From positions 5,923-69,922 of the forward strand of contig JBAQUQ010000430.1 of assembly GCA_049297615.1 (NCBI GenBank): a stretch of 64,000 bases of DNA, in the 5' to 3' direction. The notes below the pieces were generated by a model, which ran no database searches, was not told the DNA's origin, and worked only from the letters and a program-made list of their open reading frames with translations. The position numbers were made by a program, and so were the translations under genes. Shown piece by piece: positions 34,504 to 43,527 of this stretch (positions are counted from its first letter, which is position 1; each line of letters opens with the position of its first letter). The stretch is from JAEMQF01 sp049297615. GTDB taxonomy: Bacteria > Pseudomonadota > Gammaproteobacteria > Burkholderiales > Burkholderiaceae_C.

Positions 34504-37157
34504 CAAACGACGACGTTGACCAATCGCCCCGGGACCACCTTGACCATTTTCGGCGGCCCTGAGCCGCCGAATCGGCCGTAGTCCGGGCTCGCGATGGCCG
34601 CCGCGACGATCGCCGTCTCGTCGGCGTCGGCCGCCACAGTGACGACGCCGCGGCGCTTGCCGTTGACCTGGAGCACCAATTCGATCCGGTCCTGCACGAG
34701 CGCAGCAGGGTCGACCTCGGGCCAGGCTGCGTCGAGCAGGTCGCCGAATTCAGCCGCGTAGCCCAGCTCGTTCCAGAGCACCCAGGTCAGATGCGGGCAG
34801 GCCGGATACAGCACGCGCAATAGGATGGCGAAGCCTTCGCGCATGCAGTGCGGTGCGTCACCGCGAAAGCCCTCGAGCACATTGAGCAATTTCATCGCGC
34901 CGGACACGACGGTGTTGTATTGCATGCGTTCGTAGTCGAAGGCGATCTGGCGCAGCAGACAATGCAATTCGAAGCGCAACGCCTTCGCCGCGGTCTCGCT
35001 GCCCGCGGCGCTTGTGGCGTCGATCGCTGCGCCGCGGGGAGCGGCGATCGTGCCAACAGAGCGAAGCGACGCCTGGTGCTTCGCGGCGAATCCCCAGACG
35101 CGGCGCAGGAACCGGTTGGCGCCTTCCACGCCGGCGTCGTTCCATTCCAGAGTCTGCTCGGGCGGCGACGCAAACATCACGAACAGGCGCGCCGTGTCGG
35201 CGCCGTAACGGTCGATCAGCGCCTGCGGGTCGACGCCGTTGTTCTTCGATTTCGACATCGTCGTCCAGCCTTCGCAGGTGACCGGCGCACCGTCGCGTCT
35301 GGCCCTGGCCGAGAGCACGGCGTGGTGCTCGTCTCGTTTCACATCGAGATCGTGTTCCCAAAAATACTCGCGCCCGCCCTCGACACTGGTGCGCACGAAG
35401 GCTTCGTTCAAGACCATGCCCTGCGTGAGCAGCCGGGTGAAGGGCTCGTCGATCGCGACCAGCTTCAGATCGCGCATCACCTTGGTCCAGAAGCGTGCAT
35501 ACAGCAGGTGCAGGATGGCGTGTTCGATGCCGCCGATGTATTGATCCATGGGCATCCAGTACGCAGTTCCGGCGCCCACCATCGCCGCGCTGTCGCGCGC
35601 GTCGCAGTAGCGCATGAAATACCAGGCGCTGTCGACGAAGGTGTCCATCGTGTCGGTTTCACGTTGCGCTGATCCGCCGCAGCGCGGGCACTTCGTGTTC
35701 AGGAAGGCCGCACACTTGTTCAGCGGGTTGGCGGAGCCGTCCGGGATCAGGTCTTGCGGCAGCAACACCGGCAATTCGCTCTCGGGCACAGGCACGACGC
35801 CGCACGAGTCGCAATGCACGATGGGAATCGGCGTGCCCCAATAGCGCTGCCGGCTGATCCCCCAGTCGCGCAGCCGCCAGGTGGTGTGTTTTTCGCCCAG
35901 ACCCTTGTCCTGCAGCGCCTGCGCCACCGCGTCGCTGGCCGCCGCGCTGCTCAGGCCGCTGAATGCGCCGCAATGGACCGTGACGCCGCGTGCCTTGTCG
36001 GCGTACCAGTCCTGCCAGCCTTGCACGCTGAAGCGCTGACCCTCGACCGCGATCACCTGGGTGATATTGATGCCGTGCTTGCGCGCGAATTCGAAGTCGC
36101 GTTCGTCGTGGCCGGGAACACCCATCACGGCACCGTCGCCATAGCTCATCAAGACATAGTTGCCAACCCAGACCTCGATCGGCTCGCCCGTCAGCGGGTG
36201 CACTACGAACAAGCCTGTGGCCACGCCCTTCTTCTCTTGCGTGGCCAGATCGGCTTCCGTGGTTCCCCCGGCCTTGCACTGCGCGAGGAAGGCCGCCACC
36301 TCGGCGCTGCGCGTCCCGGCGTGCACGGCCAATTCATGCTCGGGCGCGACGGCGCAGAACGTGACGCCCATGATCGTGTCGGCGCGGGTCGTGAATACAT
36401 ACATGCGGCCGCCGCCGATCAGGGCTCCCGTGGCATCGCGGATGTCGTGCGTAAAGCAGAACCGAACGCCAACGCTTTTGCCGATCCAGTTTTCCTGCAT
36501 CAGCTTGACGCGCTCGGGCCAGCCCGGCAAATGCTGCTGCACCGACTCGAGCAGCTCGCCGGCGTACTTCGTGATGTTCAGGTAGTAGCCCGGGATTTCG
36601 CGTTTTTCGACCGGCGCACCGGAGCGCCAACCGCGTCCGTCGATGACTTGTTCATTGGCCAGCACGGTCTGGTCCACCGGGTCCCAGTTCACGACCTGGG
36701 TGCGGCGCTGCGCGATTCCGGCCTCCAGCATTTTCAGGAACAACCACTGGTTCCACTTGTAGTAGCCGGGATGGCAAGTCGCGATTTCGCGGCTCCAGTC
36801 GATTGCCAGCCCCATCGCCTGCATCTGCTGCTTCATCGCCGCGATGTTGTCATAGGTCCAACGCGCGGGCGGCACCTTGTTCCTGATCGCGGCGTTTTCG
36901 GCCGGCAAGCCGAATGCGTCCCACCCCATGGGCATCAACACGTTCATGCCGCGCATGCGCAAATGGCGCGCGAGCATGTCATTGATGGTGTAGTTGCGCA
37001 CATGGCCCATGTGCAATTTGCCGCTCGGGTAGGGCAACATCGAACACGCGTAATACTTGGGTCGCCGCTTGTCTTCAATCACGCGGTAGGCGTCCGCTGC
37101 GGACCAGGCGGCCTGCGCGGCGCGCTCAATCTCGGCAGGTTTGAAATCCGGGTTCAT
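34503..37157 (-). CDS. leuS: Leucyl-tRNA synthetase
   Basis: LeuS charges tRNA-Leu in the cytoplasm. The 884-residue length is right. The class I HIGH motif is seen as PYPSGKLHMGHVRNYT, the KMSKS motif as TTMSKSKNNGVDPQ, and the CP1 editing domain lies between them (GRMYVFTTRADTIMGVTF is its threonine-rich signature). A zinc-site-like CPRCGGSAQRETDTMDTFVD is present. ATG 37157 is seven bases after the exbD stop. Confidence 0.98.
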   Translation of the reverse strand: MNPDFKPAEIERAAQAAWSAADAYRVIEDKRRPKYYACSMLPYPSGKLHMGHVRNYTINDMLARHLRMRGMNVLMPMGWDAFGLPAENAAIRNKVPPARWTYDNIAAMKQQMQAMGLAIDWSREIATCHPGYYKWNQWLFLKMLEAGIAQRRTQVVNWDPVDQTVLANEQVIDGRGWRSGAPVEKREIPGYYLNITKYAGELLESVQQHLPGWPERVKLMQENWIGKSVGVRFCFTHDIRDATGALIGGGRMYVFTTRADTIMGVTFCAVAPEHELAVHAGTRSAEVAAFLAQCKAGGTTEADLATQEKKGVATGLFVVHPLTGEPIEVWVGNYVLMSYGDGAVMGVPGHDERDFEFARKHGINITQVIAVEGQRFSVQGWQDWYADKARGVTVHCGAFSGLSSAAASDAVAQALQDKGLGEKHTTWRLRDWGISRQRYWGTPIPIVHCDSCGVVPVPESELPVLLPQDLIPDGSANPLNKCAAFLNTKCPRCGGSAQRETDTMDTFVDSAWYFMRYCDARDSAAMVGAGTAYWMPMDQYIGGIEHAILHLLYARFWTKVMRDLKLVAIDEPFTRLLTQGMVLNEAFVRTSVEGGREYFWEHDLDVKRDEHHAVLSARARRDGAPVTCEGWTTMSKSKNNGVDPQALIDRYGADTARLFVMFASPPEQTLEWNDAGVEGANRFLRRVWGFAAKHQASLRSVGTIAAPRGAAIDATSAAGSETAAKALRFELHCLLRQIAFDYERMQYNTVVSGAMKLLNVLEGFRGDAPHCMREGFAILLRVLYPACPHLTWVLWNELGYAAEFGDLLDAAWPEVDPAALVQDRIELVLQVNGKRRGVVTVAADADETAIVAAAIASPDYGRFGGSGPPKMVKVVPGRLVNVVV

Positions 37158-37164
37158 GATTGAC

Positions 37165-37599
37165 TCAACGCCCCGGCGGGGCGGTGCCCGTCGGCTCGGC
37201 GATGAAGCCGATGCGGGTCAGGCCGGCTTTTTGCACGATGCCAATCAGCTCTGCGACGCTGCCATAGGGCACGCCTTTGTCGGCGCGCAACTGCACTTCG
37301 AGTTGCGGGTTCTTGCGTGCAGCGTCGCCGACCCGCGCCGCGAAGCCGGGGCGGTCCAGCATCTCGTCGCCGAAATACAGACGCCCTTGCAGGTCGAGCG
37401 CCACGGCGATGTACAAGGGGCTGTCGCTGGGCGCGGCGGCGTCGGATTTGGGCAGGTCGAGCTTGAGGCTGCTGCTCATCAAGGGCGCCGTGATCATGAA
37501 GATGACGAGCAGCACGAGCATCACGTCGATCAGCGGCGTCATGTTGATGTCGCTCATCGGCTGCGGGCCGGCGTTGCGCTCCAGGCGCCCAAAGGCCAT
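37165..37599 (-). CDS. exbD: ExbD/TolR family energy-transducing protein
   Basis: The 144-residue protein has one N-terminal membrane helix with the key acidic residue (MSDINMTPLIDVMLVLLVIF, Asp in PLIDV) and a periplasmic domain with VQLRADKGVPYGSVAELI. It forms the proton channel with ExbB/TolQ and drives either TonB-dependent uptake or the Tol-Pal system. No TonB, TolA or TolB is nearby, so which system it serves is open. It is preceded by exbB after four bases. Confidence 0.93.
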   Translation of the reverse strand: MAFGRLERNAGPQPMSDINMTPLIDVMLVLLVIFMITAPLMSSSLKLDLPKSDAAAPSDSPLYIAVALDLQGRLYFGDEMLDRPGFAARVGDAARKNPQLEVQLRADKGVPYGSVAELIGIVQKAGLTRIGFIAEPTGTAPPGR

Positions 37600-37603
37600 G
37601 CTG

Positions 37604-38308
37604 TCAGTCCCGCGCCTGGGCCGCGCCGGCGATAAAGTCGGCCGCAGCGCCCGTCGCGGCGGCACCGGCGTCGATCAACATCTCACGCAAGTCGTGGGCA
37701 AAGCCCTCCAGCTCGGCTTCGCACGCCGCAACTCGCTTGCCGAAAATGTTGTAGGCCAGCACGCCGGGGATCGCCACCGCCAGGCCGGCTGCCGTCATCA
37801 CCAGCGCTTCGCCCACCGGTCCGGACACGCGTTCGATCGTGATACTGCCTGCCGCCGAGATGCTGAGCAAGGCGTGATAGATGCCCCACACCGTTCCGAA
37901 CAGGCCGATGAACGGCGCCGTGCTGCCGATCGAGGCGAGCAGTACCTGGCCGAACTGCAGCTGCGCGAGCACACCGTGCAGCGCGTCGCGCAGGCGCCGC
38001 GTGAGTTGCGAGTCGACCTGGCCCTTGCTTTCCAGCGTGCCGTGCGGCGCGTGGGCCAGGGCTGCGGCGAGCAAGGGGCTGACCACGGCCTCGCGGTCGA
38101 ATTTGACCAACTGCGCGCGACCCTCCCCCAGCGACGGCGCCGCCCAGAACGCCGCAACGGCGCGCGTGAGATCGAGACCGACGCGGCGCAACAGCCAGCC
38201 TTTCCAGAAGATGACGACCCAGGCGCTGATCGACATCGCCAGCAACAACACCGCAACGCCGCGCGTGATCAAGTCGCCTTGCGACCAGAAACTCTCAAAA
38301 CCGGTCAT
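37604..38308 (-). CDS. exbB: ExbB/TolQ family proton channel protein
   Basis: The 234-residue inner-membrane protein has three membrane segments: near residues 15-35 (GVAVLLLAMSISAWVVIFWKG), 115-140 (LLASIGSTAPFIGLFGTVWG) and 160-185 (EALVMTAAGLAVAIPGVLAYN). The conserved FIGLFGTVWGIYHAL and EALVMTAAGLAVAIP blocks are diagnostic. ATG 38308 has GAGGAACTG upstream; ATG 38329 is an alternative. It sits between dapB and exbD. Confidence 0.95.
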   Translation of the reverse strand: MTGFESFWSQGDLITRGVAVLLLAMSISAWVVIFWKGWLLRRVGLDLTRAVAAFWAAPSLGEGRAQLVKFDREAVVSPLLAAALAHAPHGTLESKGQVDSQLTRRLRDALHGVLAQLQFGQVLLASIGSTAPFIGLFGTVWGIYHALLSISAAGSITIERVSGPVGEALVMTAAGLAVAIPGVLAYNIFGKRVAACEAELEGFAHDLREMLIDAGAAATGAAADFIAGAAQARD

Positions 38309-38342
38309 GTCCAGTTCCTCGGCGAACATTCGGCGGCGCGCA

Positions 38343-39152
38343 TCAGGCCAGCCCCAGCACATGGCTCATGTTGTACAGACCGCTCGCCCGCCCCGCCAGG
38401 AAGCGCGCGGCGCGCAGGCTCCCCTGTGCGTAGCCGGCGCGGCTGCTGGCCCTGTGGGTGATCTCGATGCGCTCGCCGGTCCCGGCGAACAAGACGGTGT
38501 GGTCACCGACGATGTCGCCGCCGCGGATGCTGGAAAAGCCTATCGTCGCCGCTTCGCGTTCGCCGGTCACGCCGTCGCGTGCGTACACCGCGCAGTCGGC
38601 GAGTTCGCGCCCGAGCGCACGCGCCACCGTCTCGCCCATCAGCAGTGCCGTGCCGCTCGGGGCGTCGACCTTATGCCGGTGGTGCGCTTCGATCACTTCG
38701 ACGTCGTAGCCGCGGCTCAACGCGCGTGCCGCCACCTCGAGCAGCTGCAATACGACATTCACGCCCACACTCATATTGGGTGCCATCACGATGGAAATGT
38801 GTTTGGCGTGTTCGACGATCTCTGCTTTCTGCGCGTCGTTGAAACCTGTGGTTCCGATCACCGCCTTGACGCCCATACTGCGGCAGGCGGCCAAGTGCGC
38901 CAGCGTGCCTTCGGGCCGCGTGAAATCGATCAGTACCTGGGCGATTCGCAGCGCTTCGCGTGCGTCCGCGCTCACTGCCACACCGCTGCTGCGGCCCAGG
39001 AATGCCAGGCAGTCCTGTCCGATTCCCGGAGCGCCTGGAATATCCAGCGCGCCAGCGAGCGACAGGTCTTGCGCCGCCGCAGCGGCCTCGAGCAAGATGC
39101 GCCCCATGCGCCCGCTGGCTCCCGCCACGGCGATACGCAGCGGCAGGGTCAT
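38343..39152 (-). CDS. dapB: 4-hydroxy-tetrahydrodipicolinate reductase
   Basis: DapB reduces the cyclic DapA product in lysine and diaminopimelate synthesis. The 269-residue protein has the nucleotide loop RIAVAGASGRMGRILL, the VIGTTGFNDAQ and VMAPNMSVGVNVV motifs, the catalytic HHRHKVDAPSGTAL, and the C-terminal EITHRASSRAGYAQGSLRAA. The start overlaps the bamE stop by four bases (ATGA). Confidence 0.97.
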   Translation of the reverse strand: MTLPLRIAVAGASGRMGRILLEAAAAAQDLSLAGALDIPGAPGIGQDCLAFLGRSSGVAVSADAREALRIAQVLIDFTRPEGTLAHLAACRSMGVKAVIGTTGFNDAQKAEIVEHAKHISIVMAPNMSVGVNVVLQLLEVAARALSRGYDVEVIEAHHRHKVDAPSGTALLMGETVARALGRELADCAVYARDGVTGEREAATIGFSSIRGGDIVGDHTVLFAGTGERIEITHRASSRAGYAQGSLRAARFLAGRASGLYNMSHVLGLA

Positions 39153-39697
39153 GGCCTGGGCTCGAGCGGGGGGTAATCGCGCAGCGCAGCCGCGGGCTCG
39201 ACCGGCGCGGCGGGAACTTTCGCAGGGACCGGCAAGGCCTGGAGTTGAGCCGGGCTCAAGGCCAGAGGCGCAGCATCGCGCGAGGTCTTGAAGGTATCGA
39301 TGGCGCCGACGAACTCGCGTTCGCTCGGCAACTCGCCCTCGGCGTCGAGGCGCTCGAGCTTGTCGGCGCTGAACAGCGCGACCACCCTGCGCAATTGCGG
39401 TTCGGCGCCTTGGCGCTGAATCGTGAACACATAGTCCCAGCGATCGGCGTGAAAGATGTCGATGAGCAGAGGCGTACCGAGCAAGTCGCGCACCTGGCTG
39501 GGGCTCATGCCGGGTTTGACCAGCGCCGCGCGCTCCTTGGTGATCACATTGCCCTGCACCACTTCGACACGGTAGGGCGTGATCACGCCGAGAAAATTGT
39601 CGGAGGACTGCAAAGACTGGCAAGCGCCGGTCGCAAGTCCGGCCAGTGAGGCAGCGACCACCAGGGCGCAGCGGCGGGAATTCAATGTCGATCTCAT
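39149..39697 (-). CDS. bamE: Outer membrane assembly lipoprotein BamE
   Basis: BamE is a small lipoprotein of the BAM complex that inserts outer-membrane barrels. The 182-residue protein has a lipobox-like LATGAC, then the SmpA/BamE core YRVEVVQGNVITKE, VKPGMSPSQVRDLLGTPLL and HADRWDYVFTI. A Pro/Ala-rich tail of about 60 residues extends past the usual end. It heads a seven-gene series ending with holA and is divergent from fur, a conserved betaproteobacterial arrangement. Confidence 0.94.
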   Translation of the reverse strand: MRSTLNSRRCALVVAASLAGLATGACQSLQSSDNFLGVITPYRVEVVQGNVITKERAALVKPGMSPSQVRDLLGTPLLIDIFHADRWDYVFTIQRQGAEPQLRRVVALFSADKLERLDAEGELPSEREFVGAIDTFKTSRDAAPLALSPAQLQALPVPAKVPAAPVEPAAALRDYPPLEPRP

Positions 39698-39731
39698 GGA
39701 GTTGAACGCTCGGTGCCGGCAAGGGCCGCTG

Positions 39732-39759
39732 TTGCAACAAGACGCTGCGCCGATATGAT
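39732..39759 (+). promoter_or_regulatory. Putative sigma70 promoter for fur
   Basis: TTGCAA (39732-39737) and TATGAT (39754-39759) are separated by 16 bases, with the fur ATG 51 bases further on. It is the best hexamer pair in the 113-bp fur/bamE gap. I could not recognise a clear Fur box overlapping it. Confidence 0.5.
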
Positions 39760-39810
39760 GCGACGATTCTAGCGGCGCAACCGCCCACTCCGGGCGCCCC
39801 ACCCCAGCCG

Positions 39811-40239
39811 ATGACGCGTGCCGACGAACTGAAGAACAGCGGGCTGAAGGCGACCTTGCCTCGCATCAAGGTGCTTGAGGTTTTTCAAAAGACCCGTCAA
39901 CGCCACTTGAGCGCCGAAGACGTTTACCGGCTCTTGCTCGGCGAGGGCGCCGACGTCGGCCTGGCCACGGTGTACCGCGTCTTGATGCAATTCGAGCAGG
40001 CCGGCATCTTGTCGCGCACCCACATCGAGACCGGCAAAGCCGTGTTCGAACTCAACGAGGGCAAACACCACGACCATCTGGTGTGCCTCGACTGCGGCCG
40101 CGTCGAAGAATTTTTCGATGCCGAAATCGAGAAGCGCCAGCAGGTGGTCGCCGTCTCGCGCGGATTCGAACTGCAAGACCACGCACTGGCGCTGTACGGT
40201 GCATGCAGGAAGCAAAACTGCGAATTCAAGACCAACTAG
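39811..40239 (+). CDS. fur: Ferric uptake regulator Fur
   Basis: Fur represses iron-uptake genes when bound to ferrous iron. The 142-residue protein has the N-terminal winged helix (ELKNSGLKATLPRIKVLEVF, GLATVYRVLMQFE), the HHDHLVCLDCGRVEEF metal site (Cys92, Cys95) and a second Cys pair (132, 137) near the end. These match the Fur rather than the Zur branch. It stands alone, divergent from bamE. Confidence 0.96.
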   Translation: MTRADELKNSGLKATLPRIKVLEVFQKTRQRHLSAEDVYRLLLGEGADVGLATVYRVLMQFEQAGILSRTHIETGKAVFELNEGKHHDHLVCLDCGRVEEFFDAEIEKRQQVVAVSRGFELQDHALALYGACRKQNCEFKTN

Positions 40240-40275
40240 CTGCACCAGACTGGGCTCGGGGCCGACCCGGGAAAC

Positions 40276-41226
40276 TCAGGACAACTTCAACATCGCCTGT
40301 TGCTGGCGCTCGATGAAGTCTTTGTAGGTATCGATTCCGCGCAGCTGCAGAATCGTCGCTCGCACCGCCGCTTCGACCAGGACGGCGAGGTTGCGCCCGG
40401 CGTCCACCGCGATCACCGCCTTGCGCACCGGCACATCCAGAATTTCTTCATACAGCGGCTCGTAGGGCAGGCGTTCGAAATCGCGTTCCATCGTTTCCTT
40501 GCGCACCAAATGGACAATCAATTTGAGCCGCATCTTGCGGCGCACCGCGGTCTCGCCGAAGATCGCCTTGATGTCGAGCAGGCCGATGCCGCGCACCTCG
40601 AGCAGGTTCATCAGCAGTTCCGGGCAGCGCCCTTCGAGTGCAGTCTGCGAAACGCGGAACAGGTCCACCGCGTCGTCCGCCACCAGGCCGTGGCCGCGCG
40701 AGATCAGCTCCAGGCCGAGTTCGCTCTTGCCCAGGCCCGACTCGCCGGTCAACAGCACGCCCATGCCCAGGATGTCCATGAAAACGCCGTGGCGCGTGGT
40801 GCGCTCGGCGAAATGGTTGCCGAGATAACCCCGCACCACATCGATGACGTGGCCGGCCGGCTCTGTCGTCACGAACAGCGGGATATCGCTGCGGTCGCAC
40901 ATCGCCACCAGGCGCTCGGGTGCGGCTTGGGCGTCGGCGACGATCAGGGCCGGCGGCTCGAGCGTGACGATGCGGGCAATGCGTCGCTCGGCGACATCCG
41001 CGGCGCACTCCGTGAGATACGCCACTTCGCGCGTGCCGGCGATCTGAACGCGATAGGGATGGATGTAGTTGAGGTACCCCACCAGGTCGGCGGCCGATTG
41101 GGCGTTGCGCACTGCAGCCTCATCGATGCGCCGCTCGGGATGTGCGTGCCCTGCGACCCATTCCCAGCGCAGCGCGCGGCGGTGCTCCTCGAACAATGCC
41201 TCGGCGCTGATGACGCTGGGTTTCAC
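40276..41226 (-). CDS. hprK: HPr kinase/phosphorylase
   Basis: HprK phosphorylates and dephosphorylates a serine of HPr in the incomplete, regulatory PTS of betaproteobacteria. The 316-residue protein has Walker A LLTGESGLGKSELGLEL, followed by VADDAVDLFRVS, and the C-terminal signature EVRGIGLLDIKAIFG. The start is GTG 41226. It follows ptsN by 21 bases, so a ptsN-hprK unit is likely. Confidence 0.96.
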   Translation of the reverse strand: MKPSVISAEALFEEHRRALRWEWVAGHAHPERRIDEAAVRNAQSAADLVGYLNYIHPYRVQIAGTREVAYLTECAADVAERRIARIVTLEPPALIVADAQAAPERLVAMCDRSDIPLFVTTEPAGHVIDVVRGYLGNHFAERTTRHGVFMDILGMGVLLTGESGLGKSELGLELISRGHGLVADDAVDLFRVSQTALEGRCPELLMNLLEVRGIGLLDIKAIFGETAVRRKMRLKLIVHLVRKETMERDFERLPYEPLYEEILDVPVRKAVIAVDAGRNLAVLVEAAVRATILQLRGIDTYKDFIERQQQAMLKLS

Positions 41227-41247
41227 ACAGCGCTCACGGCATCAGTC

Positions 41248-41718
41248 TCAGGCGGCCGACTTCAACGGAACCCAGTTGGCGATGAGTTGGTGCACCTTGG
41301 CCGCGTCGGCCTCGCTTTTCAGGCGTTCGCGCAACTCTCGATCCGACAGCATTTCCGCGATTTCGGAGAGGATTTCCAGGTGCCGCTGGGTTGCCGCTTC
41401 GGGCACGAGCAGAAAGATCAACAGGCCCACCGCTTCTTCGTCCGGAGCGTCGAAAGGAATCGGCTGGCGGACCCGCACGACCGCGGCCAAAGGATTCTTC
41501 AGGCCTTTGATTCGGCCATGCGGTATCGCCACGCCATGACCCAAACCGGTGGACCCGAGCCGCTCGCGCGCGAACAGATTGTCCGTCACCGTCGCCCGCG
41601 CGATAGCGTGCTGGTTCTCGAACAGCAACCCCGCGAACTCGAAAGCGCGTTTCTTGCTGGTGGCATCCACTTCGACGGCGACGTTCGCCACGGGCAGGAT
41701 GGCGGCAAGGCGGTTCAT
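41248..41718 (-). CDS. ptsN: PTS IIA-like nitrogen regulatory protein PtsN
   Basis: PtsN (EIIA-Ntr) is a phospho-signalling protein that coordinates nitrogen, carbon and potassium responses. The 156-residue protein has the active-site histidine (about His67) in GLGHGVAIPHGRIKGL, then PIPFDAPDEEAVGLLIFLLVPE. It lies between hpf and hprK, the typical order in this group. Confidence 0.95.
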   Translation of the reverse strand: MNRLAAILPVANVAVEVDATSKKRAFEFAGLLFENQHAIARATVTDNLFARERLGSTGLGHGVAIPHGRIKGLKNPLAAVVRVRQPIPFDAPDEEAVGLLIFLLVPEAATQRHLEILSEIAEMLSDRELRERLKSEADAAKVHQLIANWVPLKSAA

Positions 41719-41991
41719 GAGCAGAGGGGCGCTGGGCAAATCAAGTTAAAAACCGGCTTTTCGCAAGATTGTCACGATAGTCCCGGTTTTGTCACGGCGC
41801 GTGATTATGAATGGGCTGACGTTTTAGCGGCGCAGTCGGGCTGACGCAAGGGTTGCTTCAAGGGAATCTGCTGCGTCGCAACAACATTTCACGGCGCGGG
41901 GGGGGACAGCGAGATCTTGACCCATCAAAAAGCGGCCGAGGGGCCGCTTTGGTTGACGCAGTCGCGTCAATCGACGGGGTCGAACGCGCCA
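41719..41991. other. 273-bp spacer between hpf and ptsN
   Basis: It contains the hpf terminator hairpin (41927-41950), a run of eight G (41898-41905) and moderately AT-rich sequence just before ptsN. No credible ORF is seen. Because of the terminator, ptsN-hprK probably has its own promoter here. Confidence 0.6.
41927..41950 (-). terminator. Rho-independent terminator of hpf
   Basis: On the minus strand AAAGCGGCC and GGCCGCTTT form a 9-bp stem around a 4-base loop, and the stem runs into TTTTT before GATGGG. It starts 41 bases after the hpf stop codon. This is the clearest intrinsic terminator in the window. Confidence 0.85.
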
Positions 41992-42333
41992 TCAGGTCGG
42001 TGCGGCGTTCAGCCGTTTCGCGGCCGCGTGGTGGTGGTTCTGCACCTTGTCCTTGTGGCGGCAGACCTGCCGGTCGAGTTTGTCCATCAGTTGATCGATC
42101 GCCGCATACAGGTCTTCATGGGCGTGCTCGACGAAGATGTCCTTGCCCTTGACGTGCAGGGTGACCTCGGCCTTTTGCCTTCGCTCCTTCTCCTTGAGTT
42201 TCTCGATCGACAGCAGCACGGTGATATCGACGACCTGGTCGAAATGGCGCGTGACGCGCTCCAGTTTCGTCAGTACATATTCTCTCAAGGAAGGCGTAAC
42301 TTCGAGGTGATGGCCGCTGATCGTCAAATTCAT
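41992..42333 (-). CDS. hpf: Ribosome hibernation-promoting factor, short form
   Basis: HPF binds the 30S decoding centre and drives formation of inactive 100S ribosomes in stationary phase. The 113-residue protein has MNLTISGHHLEVTPSLREYV, KVERHFDQ-like LERVTRHFDQVVD, AEVTLHVKGKDIFVEH and DLYAAIDQLMDKLDRQ. It is the short form without the long C-terminal dimerisation domain. A clear AAGGAG precedes the ATG. rpoN, often directly upstream in proteobacteria, is absent. Confidence 0.95.
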   Translation of the reverse strand: MNLTISGHHLEVTPSLREYVLTKLERVTRHFDQVVDITVLLSIEKLKEKERRQKAEVTLHVKGKDIFVEHAHEDLYAAIDQLMDKLDRQVCRHKDKVQNHHHAAAKRLNAAPT

Positions 42334-42498
42334 GAATTCTCCTTGGCTGGGACCATGTAAAAAGGCTTCTCGGGGCAGCTTGCCGGGCCAGTGTGCACGG
42401 GATCGGTCAAGCTGACAAGGGCGCTCGCTTGGGGGGGGTAGCAAGGGTGGCCCGCGCCATCGGTTAAGCTCTTGGGCTGCACAGCCCCCCGTTTGCCC

Positions 42499-43461
42499 AT
42501 GCTGAATGTCTTCACGCTGGCCAACGGCCGGCTGTTCCAGGAAGAGATCGCGAGCCTCGAGGCCCTGGCCGAGGTGCAGCCCGTTTGGGTGGACCTGGAT
42601 GCGCCGAGCGTCGCGGAAAAGAGCTGGATCGCGCAGCGTTTTGGCGTGACGATTCCACTGGACGCCGTCGACGACGACCTCGAAGAATCGGCGCGCTTCT
42701 ACGAAGAAGACAGCGGCGAGCTGCATATCCGCTCCGACTTCCTGATCGACGACGACCGCACGCCGCGCAACGTGCGTGTGGCTTTCATCCTGTTCAAGAA
42801 AGTGCTGTTCTCGGTGCACGAGGAAGACTTGCCGGTGTTCCGGCTGCTGCGGCTGCGGGCGCGGCGCATCCCCGCGCTCATCGAAGACGCGAAGGACGTG
42901 CTGCTCAAGCTCTACGACGCCGACGCCGAATACAGCGCTGACGCGCTGGAGGGCATATACGACAGTCTCGAATCGGTCAGCGCAAGCGTGCTGCGCCAAC
43001 CGGTGAACGATCAGGCGGCGGCTGAGGCACTGTCGGCCATCGCGCGTCAGGAAGACCTGAACGGGCGCATCAGGCGCAATGTGATGGACACGAGACGGGC
43101 GGTGAGTTTCATGATGCGCAGCCGCCTGCTCAACGCCGAGCAGTTCGAAGAGGCGCGCCAGATCCTGCGCGACATCGATTCGCTCGACAGTCACAGTACG
43201 TTTCTGTTCGACAAGATCAACTTTCTGATGAACGCGACGGTGGGCTTCATCAATATCAACCAGAACAAGATCATCAAGATCTTCTCGGTGGCCAGCGTGG
43301 CACTGCTGCCGCCCACCCTCATCGCGAGCATCTACGGCATGAATTTCAGGGTCATCCCGGAACTCGATTGGGACTTGGGCTACCCGTTTGCGCTGGCACT
43401 GATGCTGGCCTCGGTGGCCGCGCCGTTTATCTATTTTCGGCGCAAGGGCTGGTTGCGATAG
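42499..43461 (+). CDS. corA: Magnesium/cobalt transporter CorA
   Basis: CorA is a pentameric inner-membrane channel for Mg2+ and Co2+. The 320-residue protein has a long cytoplasmic N-terminal domain, two C-terminal membrane helices, and the invariant pore motif YGMNF between them (SVALLPPTLIASIYGMNFRV). FININQNKIIKIFSVASV precedes it, as in the E. coli-type CorA. ATG 42499 gives the MLNVFT start; eight consecutive G (42431-42438) lie 60 bases upstream. Confidence 0.96.
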   Translation: MLNVFTLANGRLFQEEIASLEALAEVQPVWVDLDAPSVAEKSWIAQRFGVTIPLDAVDDDLEESARFYEEDSGELHIRSDFLIDDDRTPRNVRVAFILFKKVLFSVHEEDLPVFRLLRLRARRIPALIEDAKDVLLKLYDADAEYSADALEGIYDSLESVSASVLRQPVNDQAAAEALSAIARQEDLNGRIRRNVMDTRRAVSFMMRSRLLNAEQFEEARQILRDIDSLDSHSTFLFDKINFLMNATVGFININQNKIIKIFSVASVALLPPTLIASIYGMNFRVIPELDWDLGYPFALALMLASVAAPFIYFRRKGWLR

Positions 43462-43527
43462 CGGCTCGAGACCAGGCAAATGCGGCACCCGCCCACGTCT
43501 AGAATCGCTTGAACTCCGAGGACCACC

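Noticed and set aside
39698..39810. A Fur box in the fur/bamE gap
   Set aside because: The stretch around 39752-39770 matches the consensus too poorly to claim autoregulation.
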